A stretch of DNA of 64,000 nt from JAFDZW01 sp964404255 (GTDB taxonomy: Bacteria > Bacteroidota > Ignavibacteria > Palsa-1295). The DNA lies in assembly GCA_964404255.1 (NCBI GenBank), contig CAYOJJ010000012.1:48050-112049 (forward strand), given 5' to 3'. Position numbers and translations under genes: made by a program. Shown one piece after another: positions 1 through 8,406 of this stretch (its first letter is position 1; every line of letters starts with the position of its first letter). The notes under the pieces were generated by a model. The model saw only the letters and a program-made list of their open reading frames with translations, made no database searches and was not told the origin of the DNA.

Positions 1-783
1 AAAAGGCTCACGCTGATATTCGATAGTTCTTGATTCACTTTGCCCGAAATATTTTTTGGCGAGCCGAAAAAGATCGTTGTGGGAATGAGAACCGCTGGCT
101 ATAAGCGTGATATTATTCGGAGCGTAATAGCGATTGAAGAAGGAGCGAAGCTCTGTACGGCCGGCCGAAGCTACTGATTTTTCTGTGCCTATGACTGGAT
201 GAGCAAGGCCGTTACCCGCAAGAATAGTCGATTCGAATAGATCGAATACCAATTCATCTGGCTCGTCATCGAGCCCATGAATCTCTTCGATGATAACGCC
301 CTTTTCTTTTTGTACGGAAGCCTCGGTGATCTTCGGACGAAGTGCCAGATCGGCAGTCATCGAGACGGCATCTTCAAGATAGGCTGTCCGAACCCATGCA
401 TAGTAGCAGGTCTGCTCCTTGGTCGTAAAAGCATTAAGCGATCCCCCTCGTGCTTCGACAAGCTGCATGATCTCCTTCATCGAATAATTGGCCGTACCCT
501 TGAAGGTTACGTGTTCGATGAAATGAGCGAGGCCATACTCGTTTTCACGCTCGTCGCGCGAGCCGGCGCCGATCCAGGTGCCGACGGCCACCGATGCTGC
601 CCCCGGAATATGTTCGCTGACAATACGAAGCCCATTCGAGAGCGTCAGCTCACGAACGTCGGCTACCGGAAGTTCTTTGGAAAGCGAACGAAGAGACGAC
701 CGCTTGTTCGATCTACTAACCGGCGATAACCGAAAGGACCTCGAGCGCGATGTGGCCGGTACGATCTTACGGGGCGATTTCAA
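1..783 (-). CDS. M16 family zinc peptidase (pitrilysin/processing-peptidase type), 3' part outside window
   Basis: The minus-strand frame is open from about position 783 to the window edge (261 codons, no stop), so only the N-terminal part is present. It carries the inverted zinc motif HFIEH at residues 87-91, preceded by GSRDE, and 76 residues later the pair E166/E167 inside VIIEEI, the third zinc ligand of M16 peptidases. The segment DEPDELV after it also fits the family. Such proteins usually run to about 400-440 residues or, in two-domain form, over 900. The start is unsure: a stop lies at 808-810 and no ATG follows in frame; TTG at 783 is the only standard alternative codon before the conserved domain. 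No signal peptide is visible. Family assignment is firm; substrate is unknown. Confidence 0.9.
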   Translation of the reverse strand, partial: MKSPRKIVPATSRSRSFRLSPVSRSNKRSSLRSLSKELPVADVRELTLSNGLRIVSEHIPGAASVAVGTWIGAGSRDERENEYGLAHFIEHVTFKGTANYSMKEIMQLVEARGGSLNAFTTKEQTCYYAWVRTAYLEDAVSMTADLALRPKITEASVQKEKGVIIEEIHGLDDEPDELVFDLFESTILAGNGLAHPVIGTEKSVASAGRTELRSFFNRYYAPNNITLIASGSHSHNDLFRLAKKYFGQSESRTIEYQREPF

Positions 784-880
784 TAGAATAGAGCTGAGAG
801 TTATTGTTTAGCATACAAATATACGGAGCGGGCACAACTCTAAAACTCCAGTTGCCTATTCGGTCGTAAGTTTGCATTCG

Positions 881-1477
881 ATGATTTCTTCCATTCGCGG
901 CATCGTGCTTCATAAAGAACCCGCATTGCTTGTTATCGAGACAGGCGGTGTAGGGTACGATATTCTTTGTTCTCAAACTGCCTATGAGCAGGCTTCGGCG
1001 CTTGGGGAGGAATACAGAGTCTTTACGCGAATGATTGTCCGTGAAGATTCGCAAACACTCTATGGATTTTCAAGTATCGGTGAGCGCGGGTTATTTGATC
1101 TGGTAATTGCTGTTAGCGGTATTGGACCAAAAACCGGCCTGGCGTTGGTTTCTGCCCTTGCTGCTCAGAAGATTCGTGAGGCTATTATCAATAAAGATGT
1201 AGTGACGCTTACTGCTATCCCCGGGATTGGAAAAAAGACGGCAGAGCGAATGATCGTCGAGCTGCGCGACCGCATGATAAAAGACGAAGGGGCTATTGTC
1301 AGCGAAAGCGGATCCGAATCAAATGTTCGCAGTGAAGCTCTCGCAGCATTAATAGCGCTTGGCTATAACCGGGCAAGCGCTGAGAAAGCGATTCGGGATG
1401 TTATCAGAATTGAGCCGAAAGAAGCAGAAAAACTTGAGACGCTTATTAAAGCGGCCTTACGTCAAACCAGCAAATAG
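881..1477 (+). CDS. ruvA: Holliday junction branch migration protein RuvA
   Basis: This 198-residue protein is the DNA-binding subunit of the RuvAB complex, which binds four-way junctions as a tetramer and loads the RuvB helicase for branch migration. The N-terminal OB-fold (about 1-62) begins MISSIRG, typical of the family. Two helix-hairpin-helix motifs follow (SGIGPKTGL and PGIGKKTAE), and a C-terminal three-helix domain with the LIALGYN segment ends the protein. ATG 881 was preferred over an in-frame TTG nine bases upstream because family members start directly at the OB-fold. It stands alone here, converging on pgk with three bases between the stops; ruvB and ruvC are not in the window. 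Confidence 0.96.
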   Translation: MISSIRGIVLHKEPALLVIETGGVGYDILCSQTAYEQASALGEEYRVFTRMIVREDSQTLYGFSSIGERGLFDLVIAVSGIGPKTGLALVSALAAQKIREAIINKDVVTLTAIPGIGKKTAERMIVELRDRMIKDEGAIVSESGSESNVRSEALAALIALGYNRASAEKAIRDVIRIEPKEAEKLETLIKAALRQTSK

Positions 1478-1480
1478 CGC

Positions 1481-2680
1481 TTAGTTCTCCAGCGCTGCAA
1501 TACCAGGCAGTACTTTCCCCTCCAAAAATTCAAGGCTAGCCCCACCGCCGGTAGAAACATGGCTCATCTTATCGGCAAGGCCTGTCTGTTCGATAGCAGC
1601 AACACTATCACCACCCCCGACTATTGTGGTAGCTCCCCTGCTAGTTGCCGTTGCTAATGCATTGGCAACAGCAATGGTACCATGAGCAAAATTTTCCATC
1701 TCGAATACACCCATCGGGCCGTTCCATACTACCGTATGAGCATTGACGATGTAATCGGTAAAGAGCTCAATCGTCTCTTCTCCAATATCCATACCCATCC
1801 ACCCAGCGGGGATAGCTGCGACGGAAACACTTTTACGATTGGCATCATTGGAAAACGCATCGGCAATAATAGTATCGACAGGAAGCACGAGCTTCTTGCC
1901 TGAAGACTCAGCATAACTCATTAACTCGCGAGCGAGATCGAGCTTATCATCTTCACAGAGCGATTTACCGATCTCAAGGCCATGAGCTTTATAGAACGTG
2001 TATGCCATACCACCACCGATGAGCACGGCATCAGCTTTTTCAAGCAACGATTGAACAACATCGATCTTCCCGCTGATCTTTGCACCACCGATAATAGCAA
2101 CGAAAGGGCGGCGAGGCGAAGCAACGGCGCCACCAAGATAATCGATCTCTTTCTTGAGCAGCAGGCCGGCAGCTTTTACCGGTAGATAATGTGTGATGCC
2201 TTCAATGGAAGCATGGGCACGATGGGCAGCACCGAAAGCATCATCAACATACACTTCTGCAAGTGCAGCAAGTTGCTTGGAAAACTCAGGGTCGTTCTTT
2301 TCTTCTTCTTTATGAAAGCGAAGATTTTCAAGCAAGAGCACTTCCCCATCATTCAGAGCTTGCGCTTTCTCCATAGCTTCATCGCCGATGCAATCCGAAG
2401 CAAAAGCTACTTCTGTTTTTAAGAGTGAAGCAAGTCGCTCACGAACCGGAGCGAGTGAGAACTCAGGAGCTACAGCACCTTTCGGGCGGCCGAGGTGGCT
2501 GGCAATAATAAGCCGTGCCCCTTTTGAGCGTAAGGCTTCGATCGTCGGCAGAGCAGCCGTTATGCGAGTATCGTCCGTAATGGTATAAGGAGCCGTTTTA
2601 GTAAGCGGTACATTAAAATCAACGCGAAGAAATACGCGCTTACCTTTTACGTCGATATCGGTGATGGTCTTGTAGCTCAT
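1481..2680 (-). CDS. pgk: Phosphoglycerate kinase
   Basis: This 399-residue cytosolic enzyme transfers phosphate from 1,3-bisphosphoglycerate to ADP, the first ATP-forming step of glycolysis. The N-terminal substrate domain shows RVDFNVP and SHLGRPKG; the nucleotide domain shows GGAKISGKIDV and, near the end, GGGDS and STGGGASLE. The length is normal for a bacterial Pgk. It lies 105 bp downstream of gapA on the same strand, so the two successive glycolytic genes are probably co-transcribed, with a hairpin in the gap between them. No terminator is visible in the three-base gap to the convergent ruvA. Confidence 0.97.
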   Translation of the reverse strand: MSYKTITDIDVKGKRVFLRVDFNVPLTKTAPYTITDDTRITAALPTIEALRSKGARLIIASHLGRPKGAVAPEFSLAPVRERLASLLKTEVAFASDCIGDEAMEKAQALNDGEVLLLENLRFHKEEEKNDPEFSKQLAALAEVYVDDAFGAAHRAHASIEGITHYLPVKAAGLLLKKEIDYLGGAVASPRRPFVAIIGGAKISGKIDVVQSLLEKADAVLIGGGMAYTFYKAHGLEIGKSLCEDDKLDLARELMSYAESSGKKLVLPVDTIIADAFSNDANRKSVSVAAIPAGWMGMDIGEETIELFTDYIVNAHTVVWNGPMGVFEMENFAHGTIAVANALATATSRGATTIVGGGDSVAAIEQTGLADKMSHVSTGGGASLEFLEGKVLPGIAALEN

Positions 2681-2708
2681 AGTGCTTGAATACTTCTCTT
2701 AATATCCA

Positions 2709-2737
2709 AGCCCCAAACGCAATAAGCATTTGGGGCT
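2709..2737. repeat. Intercistronic inverted repeat between gapA and pgk
   Basis: Two 9-base arms (2709-2717 and 2729-2737) match perfectly around an 11-base loop. Read on the minus strand it is not followed by a T-run, so it looks less like a terminator than an mRNA-stabilising or processing hairpin between the two glycolytic cistrons. The flank at 2738-2752, read on the minus strand, contains TGTCATTTCGA, which resembles the TTGTCATTGCGA ends of the repeat pair near 44.6-45.0 kb. It may therefore be a remnant of a dispersed palindromic repeat family. Confidence 0.55.
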
Positions 2738-2785
2738 CGGTTCGAAATGACAGGTTTAGTAAGCGTTAAGAATGCAATTAGCTTC

Positions 2786-3784
2786 TTACAGCGCAGCCAT
2801 TTTCTTGACCAGGTCAACGACGCGGCAGGAATAGCCCCACTCGTTGTCGTACCAGCCTAATACTTTTACTGTGCGGCCGGCCATAACCATTGTCTCGAGC
2901 GAATCGAAGATACAGGAATGGGAATCGCCGACGATGTCGGTAAGTACGATCGGGTCTTCGGTATAATCGAGGATACCTTTAAGATTAGCGGCAGCAGCTT
3001 TAAAAGCGGCGTTCACTTCTTCCTTCGTTACGTCTTTCTTTAAGATGGCAACGAGATCGGTGATTGAACCCGTTGGAGTCGGTACGCGAAGCGAGGTACC
3101 ATCGAGCTTGCCTTTAAGCTCCGGGATGATTGTGCCGATAGCACGGGCAGCGCCGGTTGAAGTCGGAATAATATTTATTGCAGCAGCGCGCGAGCGGCGA
3201 AGATCTTTATGCGGAAGATCGAGAATATTCTGATCGTTCGTGTAGGAGTGTACCGTCGTCATCAAACCATGCTCAACACCAAAGGCATCGTTGAGTACCT
3301 TTACCATCGGGGCAAGGCAGTTTGTTGTGCAGGATGCATTCGAGACGATCTTATGATCGGCAGTAAGGATGCTATCATTGACACCAAGAACGACCATTGC
3401 ATCGACCGGGTCTTTCGGCGGTACGGTAAGCACTACTTTCTTTGCTCCGGCATTAATATGCTTCTGGCAGCCATCGCGTGAAGCGAAAATACCGGTTGAT
3501 TCTATCACAATATCGGCACCGAGTTCGCCCCATTTAAGATTGGCAGGATCGCGTTCGGCAGTGATCTTCAGGCGGTCGCCATTGACGATAAGATCGTTAC
3601 CATCGACTTCTACTTTACCATTAAATCTTCCCTGTGTAGAATCATATTTTAATAAGTGCGCCAGAGTCTTGGCATCCGTCAAATCGTTGACAGCGACAAA
3701 GTCAATGCCGCCCTGTTCCATAGCCCGACGAAATACCGAACGGCCGATACGACCGAACCCGTTAATACCGACTTTTATTGCCAT
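2786..3784 (-). CDS. gapA: Glyceraldehyde-3-phosphate dehydrogenase, type I
   Basis: This 332-residue protein oxidises and phosphorylates glyceraldehyde 3-phosphate with NAD. The Rossmann motif GINGFGRIGR is at residues 7-16, and the catalytic cysteine is C152 in SNASCTTNC. The catalytic histidine is likely in TTVHSYTNDQ. The phosphate-binding and C-terminal segments (WYDNEWGYS) are intact. Asp34 in VNDLTD is the usual discriminator for NAD over NADP. It is the first gene of a gapA-pgk unit and diverges from the DUF2520 gene. Its upstream region holds TAACTTTG (minus strand, 3839-3832), a match to the Bacteroidota -7 element, but I see no convincing -33 partner. Confidence 0.97.
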   Translation of the reverse strand: MAIKVGINGFGRIGRSVFRRAMEQGGIDFVAVNDLTDAKTLAHLLKYDSTQGRFNGKVEVDGNDLIVNGDRLKITAERDPANLKWGELGADIVIESTGIFASRDGCQKHINAGAKKVVLTVPPKDPVDAMVVLGVNDSILTADHKIVSNASCTTNCLAPMVKVLNDAFGVEHGLMTTVHSYTNDQNILDLPHKDLRRSRAAAINIIPTSTGAARAIGTIIPELKGKLDGTSLRVPTPTGSITDLVAILKKDVTKEEVNAAFKAAAANLKGILDYTEDPIVLTDIVGDSHSCIFDSLETMVMAGRTVKVLGWYDNEWGYSCRVVDLVKKMAAL

Positions 3785-3845
3785 AACAGAAATATAGGAA
3801 TTGGTCTGTAAAAAATATGAGTTTAGAAGTGCAAAGTTACGAAGA

Positions 3846-4625
3846 ATGAAGGCTCAGGTTACCATAGCAGTCATTGGCAAAGGCCGTCTCGGTTCTGCCT
3901 ATGCGCGAGCGATCCGCTCCAAAAGCAACTCATACAAGCTCTTCGGGCATTTTAACGCCCGCGAAGGAAACTTTGAAAAGTTATTTGATGGCGGCGGACC
4001 AGAGGTCATAATTATCGCCACCAAAGACGACGCCATCGCCGAAACCGCCTGGCGCGCAACCTCATTTGCGGGCAATAATCTGAAGTTGATAGTACATTCA
4101 GCCGGTTCGCAGCCATCCTCTATTTTACCGAAGCTTCCTAAAGTAGGGCGGCTGATGCTCCACCCTATTCAAACCTTTCCAAAAGGTGATCCTGCTCCAT
4201 TCAAAGGCATCATCTTTGCGGCTGAGTGCACGGGAAAAGAGTCACTGGCTTTTGCCCGGGATTTTACTAAATCTTTGGGAGCAACGAACGTCATTCGTTT
4301 AACCGCAAAGCAGCTCCCACTCTATCATGCAATGACGGTTTTTGCCGCTAATTTTATTACGTTACTGGGCGCTTCGGTGGAAAAGCTTTCGTCGGAACTG
4401 CGCCTTGATAAGAAGATGGTTAAAAAAGCGGTTGCTCCGCTGATGAGAACCTCGCTTGAAAATGTACTTGCGGGCAATGCGAAAGATGTTCTTACCGGTC
4501 CGATTGCCAGAGGAGATAGCGAGACTATTAAAGTACACCTTAAAGCACTCAAACCTTCTCCAGAACTATCTACTTTATATGCTGCTTTTGTGAATTTAGC
4601 GAAGAGCAGTCTAAGCAAAGCATAG
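3846..4625 (+). CDS. Rossmann-like / DUF2520 domain protein
   Basis: This 259-residue protein has an N-terminal nucleotide-binding segment (VIGKGRLGSAYAR, about residues 8-20) and a C-terminal helical DUF2520 domain (about 120-255). The arrangement resembles ketopantoate reductase and NADP-dependent 6-phosphogluconate-type dehydrogenases, so an NAD(P)-dependent oxidoreductase is likely, but the substrate is unknown. The conserved LHPIQTFP stretch at the domain boundary is typical of the family. ATG 3846 was chosen over an upstream TTG because the Rossmann strand begins only a few residues later. It is divergent from gapA and followed by an 85-bp gap to the M29 peptidase. Confidence 0.8.
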   Translation: MKAQVTIAVIGKGRLGSAYARAIRSKSNSYKLFGHFNAREGNFEKLFDGGGPEVIIIATKDDAIAETAWRATSFAGNNLKLIVHSAGSQPSSILPKLPKVGRLMLHPIQTFPKGDPAPFKGIIFAAECTGKESLAFARDFTKSLGATNVIRLTAKQLPLYHAMTVFAANFITLLGASVEKLSSELRLDKKMVKKAVAPLMRTSLENVLAGNAKDVLTGPIARGDSETIKVHLKALKPSPELSTLYAAFVNLAKSSLSKA

Positions 4626-4710
4626 GGAGCAAAGGACTCTCCTTTTCTGTTGCTTACCCTGCTACGAGTTGTGTATTATATAACCTTATAGTATTACTAT
4701 TTTTACTACT

Positions 4711-5763
4711 ATGACCGTTTCCGATAAAAAGATCACTACCTTAGATTCTATTCCATATGATCCGGCCTATAAAAAGGCAGCTCAAAATGCTATTCATACC
4801 TGCCTGCGAGTGCAGCCGGGTGAACGCGCTACCCTCATAACCGACAAAGAAACAGCCCCTATTGCCGCAAGTTTATATGATGAATTAAAGGCTTCCGGTG
4901 CGAATGTACATACCTTTGTCGTCGAAGATTATGCCGAGCGCCCAATGCAACATATGCCCCAGCCCATTCTCGAGGATATGGAGCATGCCGATGTAACGAT
5001 CTACTGCATGCAGGGCCAGCATAACGAGTTGCAGACGCGTAAAGAAATGATGGCCGTTGTCAACCGCGTAAAGCCCCGTCATGCCCACATGGTTAATATC
5101 AACCATGAGATCATGACCGAAGGCATGCAGGCCGATTTTCTTGCTGTCGATGCCATCAGCAAAAAAGTCTGGGCTCTCGCCAAAGCCGCTAAGAAGATCA
5201 TTGCTAAATCCCCTGCCGGCACGCATATCGAAGCTACGTTCTCTCCCGATCTGAAATGGCTTAAGACCAGCGGTATTATTTCCCGGGAGAAATGGGGCAA
5301 CCTGCCAGGTGGCGAGGTGCTTACCTGCCCTGAGCGTGTAGATGGTGTGTATGTAGTCGATGGCGTAGTTGGCGATTACCTTTGTGCTAAATACGGAGAC
5401 CTGAAAAATACCCCGCTCACCATTTATGTCGAGAACTCCCGTATCACCAAATGCGAATGTTCCAATAAAGAGCTTTTAGATGAATTTTTGGAGTATACCC
5501 ACCGTGATGAGAATTCTGACCGCGTGGGTGAGTTTGCGGTAGGTACTAATATTGGCGTTTCTGACGTCCGAGGGCTCATTCTCCAGGATGAAAAAATACC
5601 CGGGTGTCACATTGCCTTCGGTTATCCGTATTGTGAGCATACGGGCGCAACTTGGTATTCAGGGACCCATATCGATGTCGTAGGTCGTGCCTTCGATATC
5701 TGGATTGACGACCTGAAGATCATGGAAGGCGGGAAATTCCTTATTTCCCCTGACCAAGAGTAA
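4711..5763 (+). CDS. M29 family aminopeptidase (AmpS-like)
   Basis: This 350-residue protein fits the thermophilic aminopeptidase family M29, two-metal exopeptidases that remove N-terminal residues from peptides. Visible family marks are NLPGGEV (first metal-binding Glu), VGEFAVGTN (second Glu), CHIAFGYP and the late THIDVVG (His and Asp ligands). No signal peptide is present, so it acts in the cytosol. It is slightly shorter than the usual 370-410 residues. The ATG at 4711 lacks a recognisable Shine-Dalgarno, like many genes here. The family is clear; true specificity is not predictable. Confidence 0.85.
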   Translation: MTVSDKKITTLDSIPYDPAYKKAAQNAIHTCLRVQPGERATLITDKETAPIAASLYDELKASGANVHTFVVEDYAERPMQHMPQPILEDMEHADVTIYCMQGQHNELQTRKEMMAVVNRVKPRHAHMVNINHEIMTEGMQADFLAVDAISKKVWALAKAAKKIIAKSPAGTHIEATFSPDLKWLKTSGIISREKWGNLPGGEVLTCPERVDGVYVVDGVVGDYLCAKYGDLKNTPLTIYVENSRITKCECSNKELLDEFLEYTHRDENSDRVGEFAVGTNIGVSDVRGLILQDEKIPGCHIAFGYPYCEHTGATWYSGTHIDVVGRAFDIWIDDLKIMEGGKFLISPDQE

Positions 5764-5846
5764 GGAACAAGTTGCGTTTTTGCAGCGTTTTTAGCTGACT
5801 AAACCATTTTCGACGGCAAAATCCGTCTTTTAGAAAAGGATATATC

Positions 5847-6083
5847 ATGAAAGAAGGCATTCATCCGCACTATCATCCGGTAACTGTTCACTGTGCTGGT
5901 TGCGGCAATGAGTTTGTTACTCGTTCTTCGACAACGGAGAATACGCTCAGAGTTGAAATTTGTGCTAATTGCCACCCGTTCTTTACGGGTAAACAAAAAT
6001 TCGTCGATACGGCCGGTCGCGTAGAACGCTTCCAGAAAAAATTTGCGAAGGCCCTCGCCGAGAAGAAAAAAGCTGCCGCCTAA
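5847..6083 (+). CDS. rpmE: 50S ribosomal protein L31, zinc-binding type
   Basis: This 78-residue protein is L31 of the C+ (zinc ribbon) type: C16-x2-C19 and C39-x2-C42 are all present, flanked by the family segments EICANCHPFFTGKQKF and GRVERF. The lysine/alanine-rich C-terminus is slightly extended. The purine-rich AAAAGGA about eight bases before ATG 5847 is one of the better Shine-Dalgarno-like sites in the window. Because the cysteines are intact, it is likely the zinc-replete paralogue in species that also carry a C- copy. A terminator follows at 6116-6145. Confidence 0.96.
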   Translation: MKEGIHPHYHPVTVHCAGCGNEFVTRSSTTENTLRVEICANCHPFFTGKQKFVDTAGRVERFQKKFAKALAEKKKAAA

Positions 6084-6115
6084 TTACAGCGGAAGTTCTT
6101 TATTTTTAGTATATT

Positions 6116-6145
6116 AGAAGTCCTGACTTTCGGGTCAGGGCTTCT
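6116..6145 (+). terminator. Intrinsic terminator after rpmE
   Basis: The arms 6116-6127 and 6134-6145 pair over 12 positions, including one T-G wobble, around a six-base loop (TTTCGG). A T-rich tail follows (TTCGTTTTAT). It lies between the rpmE stop and the next gene start at 6168, so the two are probably separate transcription units. Confidence 0.8.
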
Positions 6146-6167
6146 TTCGTTTTATCTATTAACCGCT

Positions 6168-7439
6168 ATGCCATCAGTAGAAGCTCTCTCACAAGTAGTA
6201 TTATTTGAAGACGCCTCCAGCCAAGGGCTCCATTTTAAACCCCTAACCTACACCAGACCGGTAGCCGAACTTCGAGTCGGTATGTTTACCGCTATCGAAC
6301 GGCTGCAGGAGATCATCGGGCCTGAGATTCCGGTAGTTATCCACTGTTCAAAGACACTGGCGGAAGTGGTTGCCCATCGATTTCCTTCCCTTAAAGTAAA
6401 TGCTCTTGAAAAGACTCCTTCTACCTTATTTCTAAACTCCCGCCTGCTTTTTACCGATCATTTGCATGATACGTTTCGCTCGGAAACGGATATGATCTAT
6501 AAAGTCGAAGGTCAGGATGAAGAAGTACTGGCGGCTTTGGTGACGGAATTCTCTACGGGTCTTGAAAAGAAGATCAAAGCCGGTACGCCGCTCGCTGCTA
6601 AAGATTTTTCGGGTGAATCCAAAGAATTGCCCAAAGCAAAATTATTCACCTCTCTTTGGAATATGGTCAATTCCAATGGCGTTGTGATCCAAAACGATAT
6701 TCGACGGATCGTAGCTAAAAATAATCGTAAACTGCATAAACAGCCGCGTGTATTTCCGAAGGTCGGCCTTCGGGAAGAAAAACAGATCCACTTTGAAGAA
6801 GGCTGTTATGTTGCCCCGCGTGCTGCACTCGATGCAACCGAAGGACATATCTTTATTGAAAAAGGCGTAACGATCGAATCGGGTGCTGTTATTATGGGCC
6901 CGGCTGTAATCAGAACCGGTACAACAATTAGAGCAAATGCCCGGGTGCATGAAGGCACGACGATCGGACCTACTTGTAAGATCGGCGGCGAAGTCGAGAC
7001 CTCTATCTTTCAGGGATTTGCCAATAAGCAGCATGATGGCTTTGTGGGCCATAGCTTTATCGGTGAATGGTGCAACCTTGGCGCTGGCACAACAACGAGC
7101 GATCTACGCAATGACTATTCGAATGTAAAGGTTACGATCGAGGATGAGCTGATCGAATCCAAAGCATTATTCGTCGGCTCCTATATCGGCGATCATTCAA
7201 AAACTGCTATTGGTACCCTGCTCAATACCGGTACGGTGATTGGGGTTTCCTGTAATGTATTTGGCTATGGCTTCCAGCCAAAATGGATTCCGAACTTCAG
7301 TTGGGGCGGCGCACAAGGTATTGAAAAATATCAGACCGATAAAGCGATTGAGGTTGCCAAGAAGGTTATGGGGCGCCGTAATATTACTTTAAGCGATGCC
7401 GAAGAAACGTTATTGAAGCACCTGGCAAAAGGCAAATAA
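6168..7439 (+). CDS. GlmU-like sugar nucleotidyltransferase / acyltransferase (alternative bacterial GlmU family)
   Basis: This 423-residue protein matches the FCB-group alternative GlmU family, proposed to supply UDP-N-acetylglucosamine for cell envelope synthesis. The N-terminal half (about 1-190) is a divergent nucleotidyltransferase domain with TRPVAELRVG, as in family members. The C-terminal half (about 205-390) is a left-handed beta-helix of hexapeptide repeats (IFIEKGVTIESGAVIMGPAVI and following) with GAGTTTSDLRNDYSNV, the usual active-site region of the acyltransferase. Classical GlmU is not in the window. Enzymatic role is inferred from family only. The gene ends at a bidirectional terminator shared with dapA. 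Confidence 0.85.
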   Translation: MPSVEALSQVVLFEDASSQGLHFKPLTYTRPVAELRVGMFTAIERLQEIIGPEIPVVIHCSKTLAEVVAHRFPSLKVNALEKTPSTLFLNSRLLFTDHLHDTFRSETDMIYKVEGQDEEVLAALVTEFSTGLEKKIKAGTPLAAKDFSGESKELPKAKLFTSLWNMVNSNGVVIQNDIRRIVAKNNRKLHKQPRVFPKVGLREEKQIHFEEGCYVAPRAALDATEGHIFIEKGVTIESGAVIMGPAVIRTGTTIRANARVHEGTTIGPTCKIGGEVETSIFQGFANKQHDGFVGHSFIGEWCNLGAGTTTSDLRNDYSNVKVTIEDELIESKALFVGSYIGDHSKTAIGTLLNTGTVIGVSCNVFGYGFQPKWIPNFSWGGAQGIEKYQTDKAIEVAKKVMGRRNITLSDAEETLLKHLAKGK

Positions 7440-7460
7440 TAATTGTATCATTTTCAAATA

Positions 7461-7487
7461 AAAAAGCCGGCTTTTTGCCGGCTTTTT
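7461..7487. terminator. Bidirectional terminator between the glmU-like gene and dapA
   Basis: A perfect 11-bp stem (five A:T pairs plus GCCGGC) encloses a five-T loop; the A-run on one side and T-run on the other make it work on both strands. It lies between converging stops at 7439 and 7496. Confidence 0.9.
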
Positions 7488-7495
7488 TATTATCC

Positions 7496-8404
7496 TCAGT
7501 TACCTTCAAATTCTTCCAGAACGATCGTATCGAGCTGCATCAGTACCTCACGTACTTTCTTACGATTGGCTTCGCGGAGCGGAGTCAGTGGTAAGCGATA
7601 GACTTCCTCGATAATACCCATCATTGCCAGTGCGGCTTTTACCGGCTGAGGGTTCGTCTCAATGAACATTACCTTCATCAGATCGAACAATTCGTAGTGG
7701 ATGGCTTTTGCCTCGGCAAACTGTGCATCGAGCGCGAAGCGAACCATGCGCGAGAACTCATTGGGGACTACATTCGAAGTTACACTGATAACTCCTTTAG
7801 CGCCGGCTGAAATAAGCGGCACGGTAAGGTTATCTTCTCCCGATAATAAGCGAAAGCCCATCGGCGCATGATGAATGATCTCCATACATTGCTCCATGTT
7901 AGCGCTCGCTTCTTTAATAGCGACTACATTCTCGATCTCGGCACAACGGAGCGTTGTTTCGGCATTCATGTTCAGACCGGTTCTTCCGGGTACATTGTAC
8001 ATGATAACCGGAAGGCCGACATCGGCAACCGCACTGAAATGAGCAAAGAGGCCATCCGGAGTCGGCTTATTATAATATGGCGTAACGATAAGTGCTGCAT
8101 CGGCACCAAGATCGTAGGCTTCTTTAGTATAAGCGATAGAAGCATTTGTATCGTTCGAACCAGTACCGGCCACGATCACAGCCTTTCCAGCGGCATACTC
8201 GATCACTTTGGAAAGGAAGCGCCGGCGCTCCTCGGCATTAAGCGTCGGGTTTTCACCGGTCGAGCCAAGCGGTACCAACATCTCTACCCCTCCTGCAATC
8301 TGATAATCGATCAATTCTCTTGTTGCTTCATAATCGATCTCACCGGATGCGGTGAATGGAGTTACTATTGCCGTGCCAGTGCCACGGATCATTTTCGTTG
8401 ACAT
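7496..8404 (-). CDS. dapA: 4-hydroxy-tetrahydrodipicolinate synthase
   Basis: This 302-residue aldolase-fold enzyme condenses pyruvate with aspartate semialdehyde, the branch point of lysine and diaminopimelate synthesis. The Schiff-base lysine is K164 in VAIKEASANM, the catalytic tyrosine Y136 in IMYNVPGRTG, and the GSTGE motif lies at about 48-52. The length is normal. It follows dapB with two bases between stop and start, so translation is probably coupled. The start at 8404 gives four residues more than the next Met, which is equally possible. Confidence 0.95.
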   Translation of the reverse strand: MSTKMIRGTGTAIVTPFTASGEIDYEATRELIDYQIAGGVEMLVPLGSTGENPTLNAEERRRFLSKVIEYAAGKAVIVAGTGSNDTNASIAYTKEAYDLGADAALIVTPYYNKPTPDGLFAHFSAVADVGLPVIMYNVPGRTGLNMNAETTLRCAEIENVVAIKEASANMEQCMEIIHHAPMGFRLLSGEDNLTVPLISAGAKGVISVTSNVVPNEFSRMVRFALDAQFAEAKAIHYELFDLMKVMFIETNPQPVKAALAMMGIIEEVYRLPLTPLREANRKKVREVLMQLDTIVLEEFEGN

Positions 8405-8406
8405 AA

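Noticed and set aside
272..811. Two plus-strand frames at the window start
   Set aside because: The minus strand carries an unbroken M16 peptidase with its zinc motif over the same bases.
6642..7052. A 136-codon minus-strand frame inside the glmU-like gene
   Set aside because: The plus-strand hexapeptide repeats are well conserved, so this frame is a shadow.
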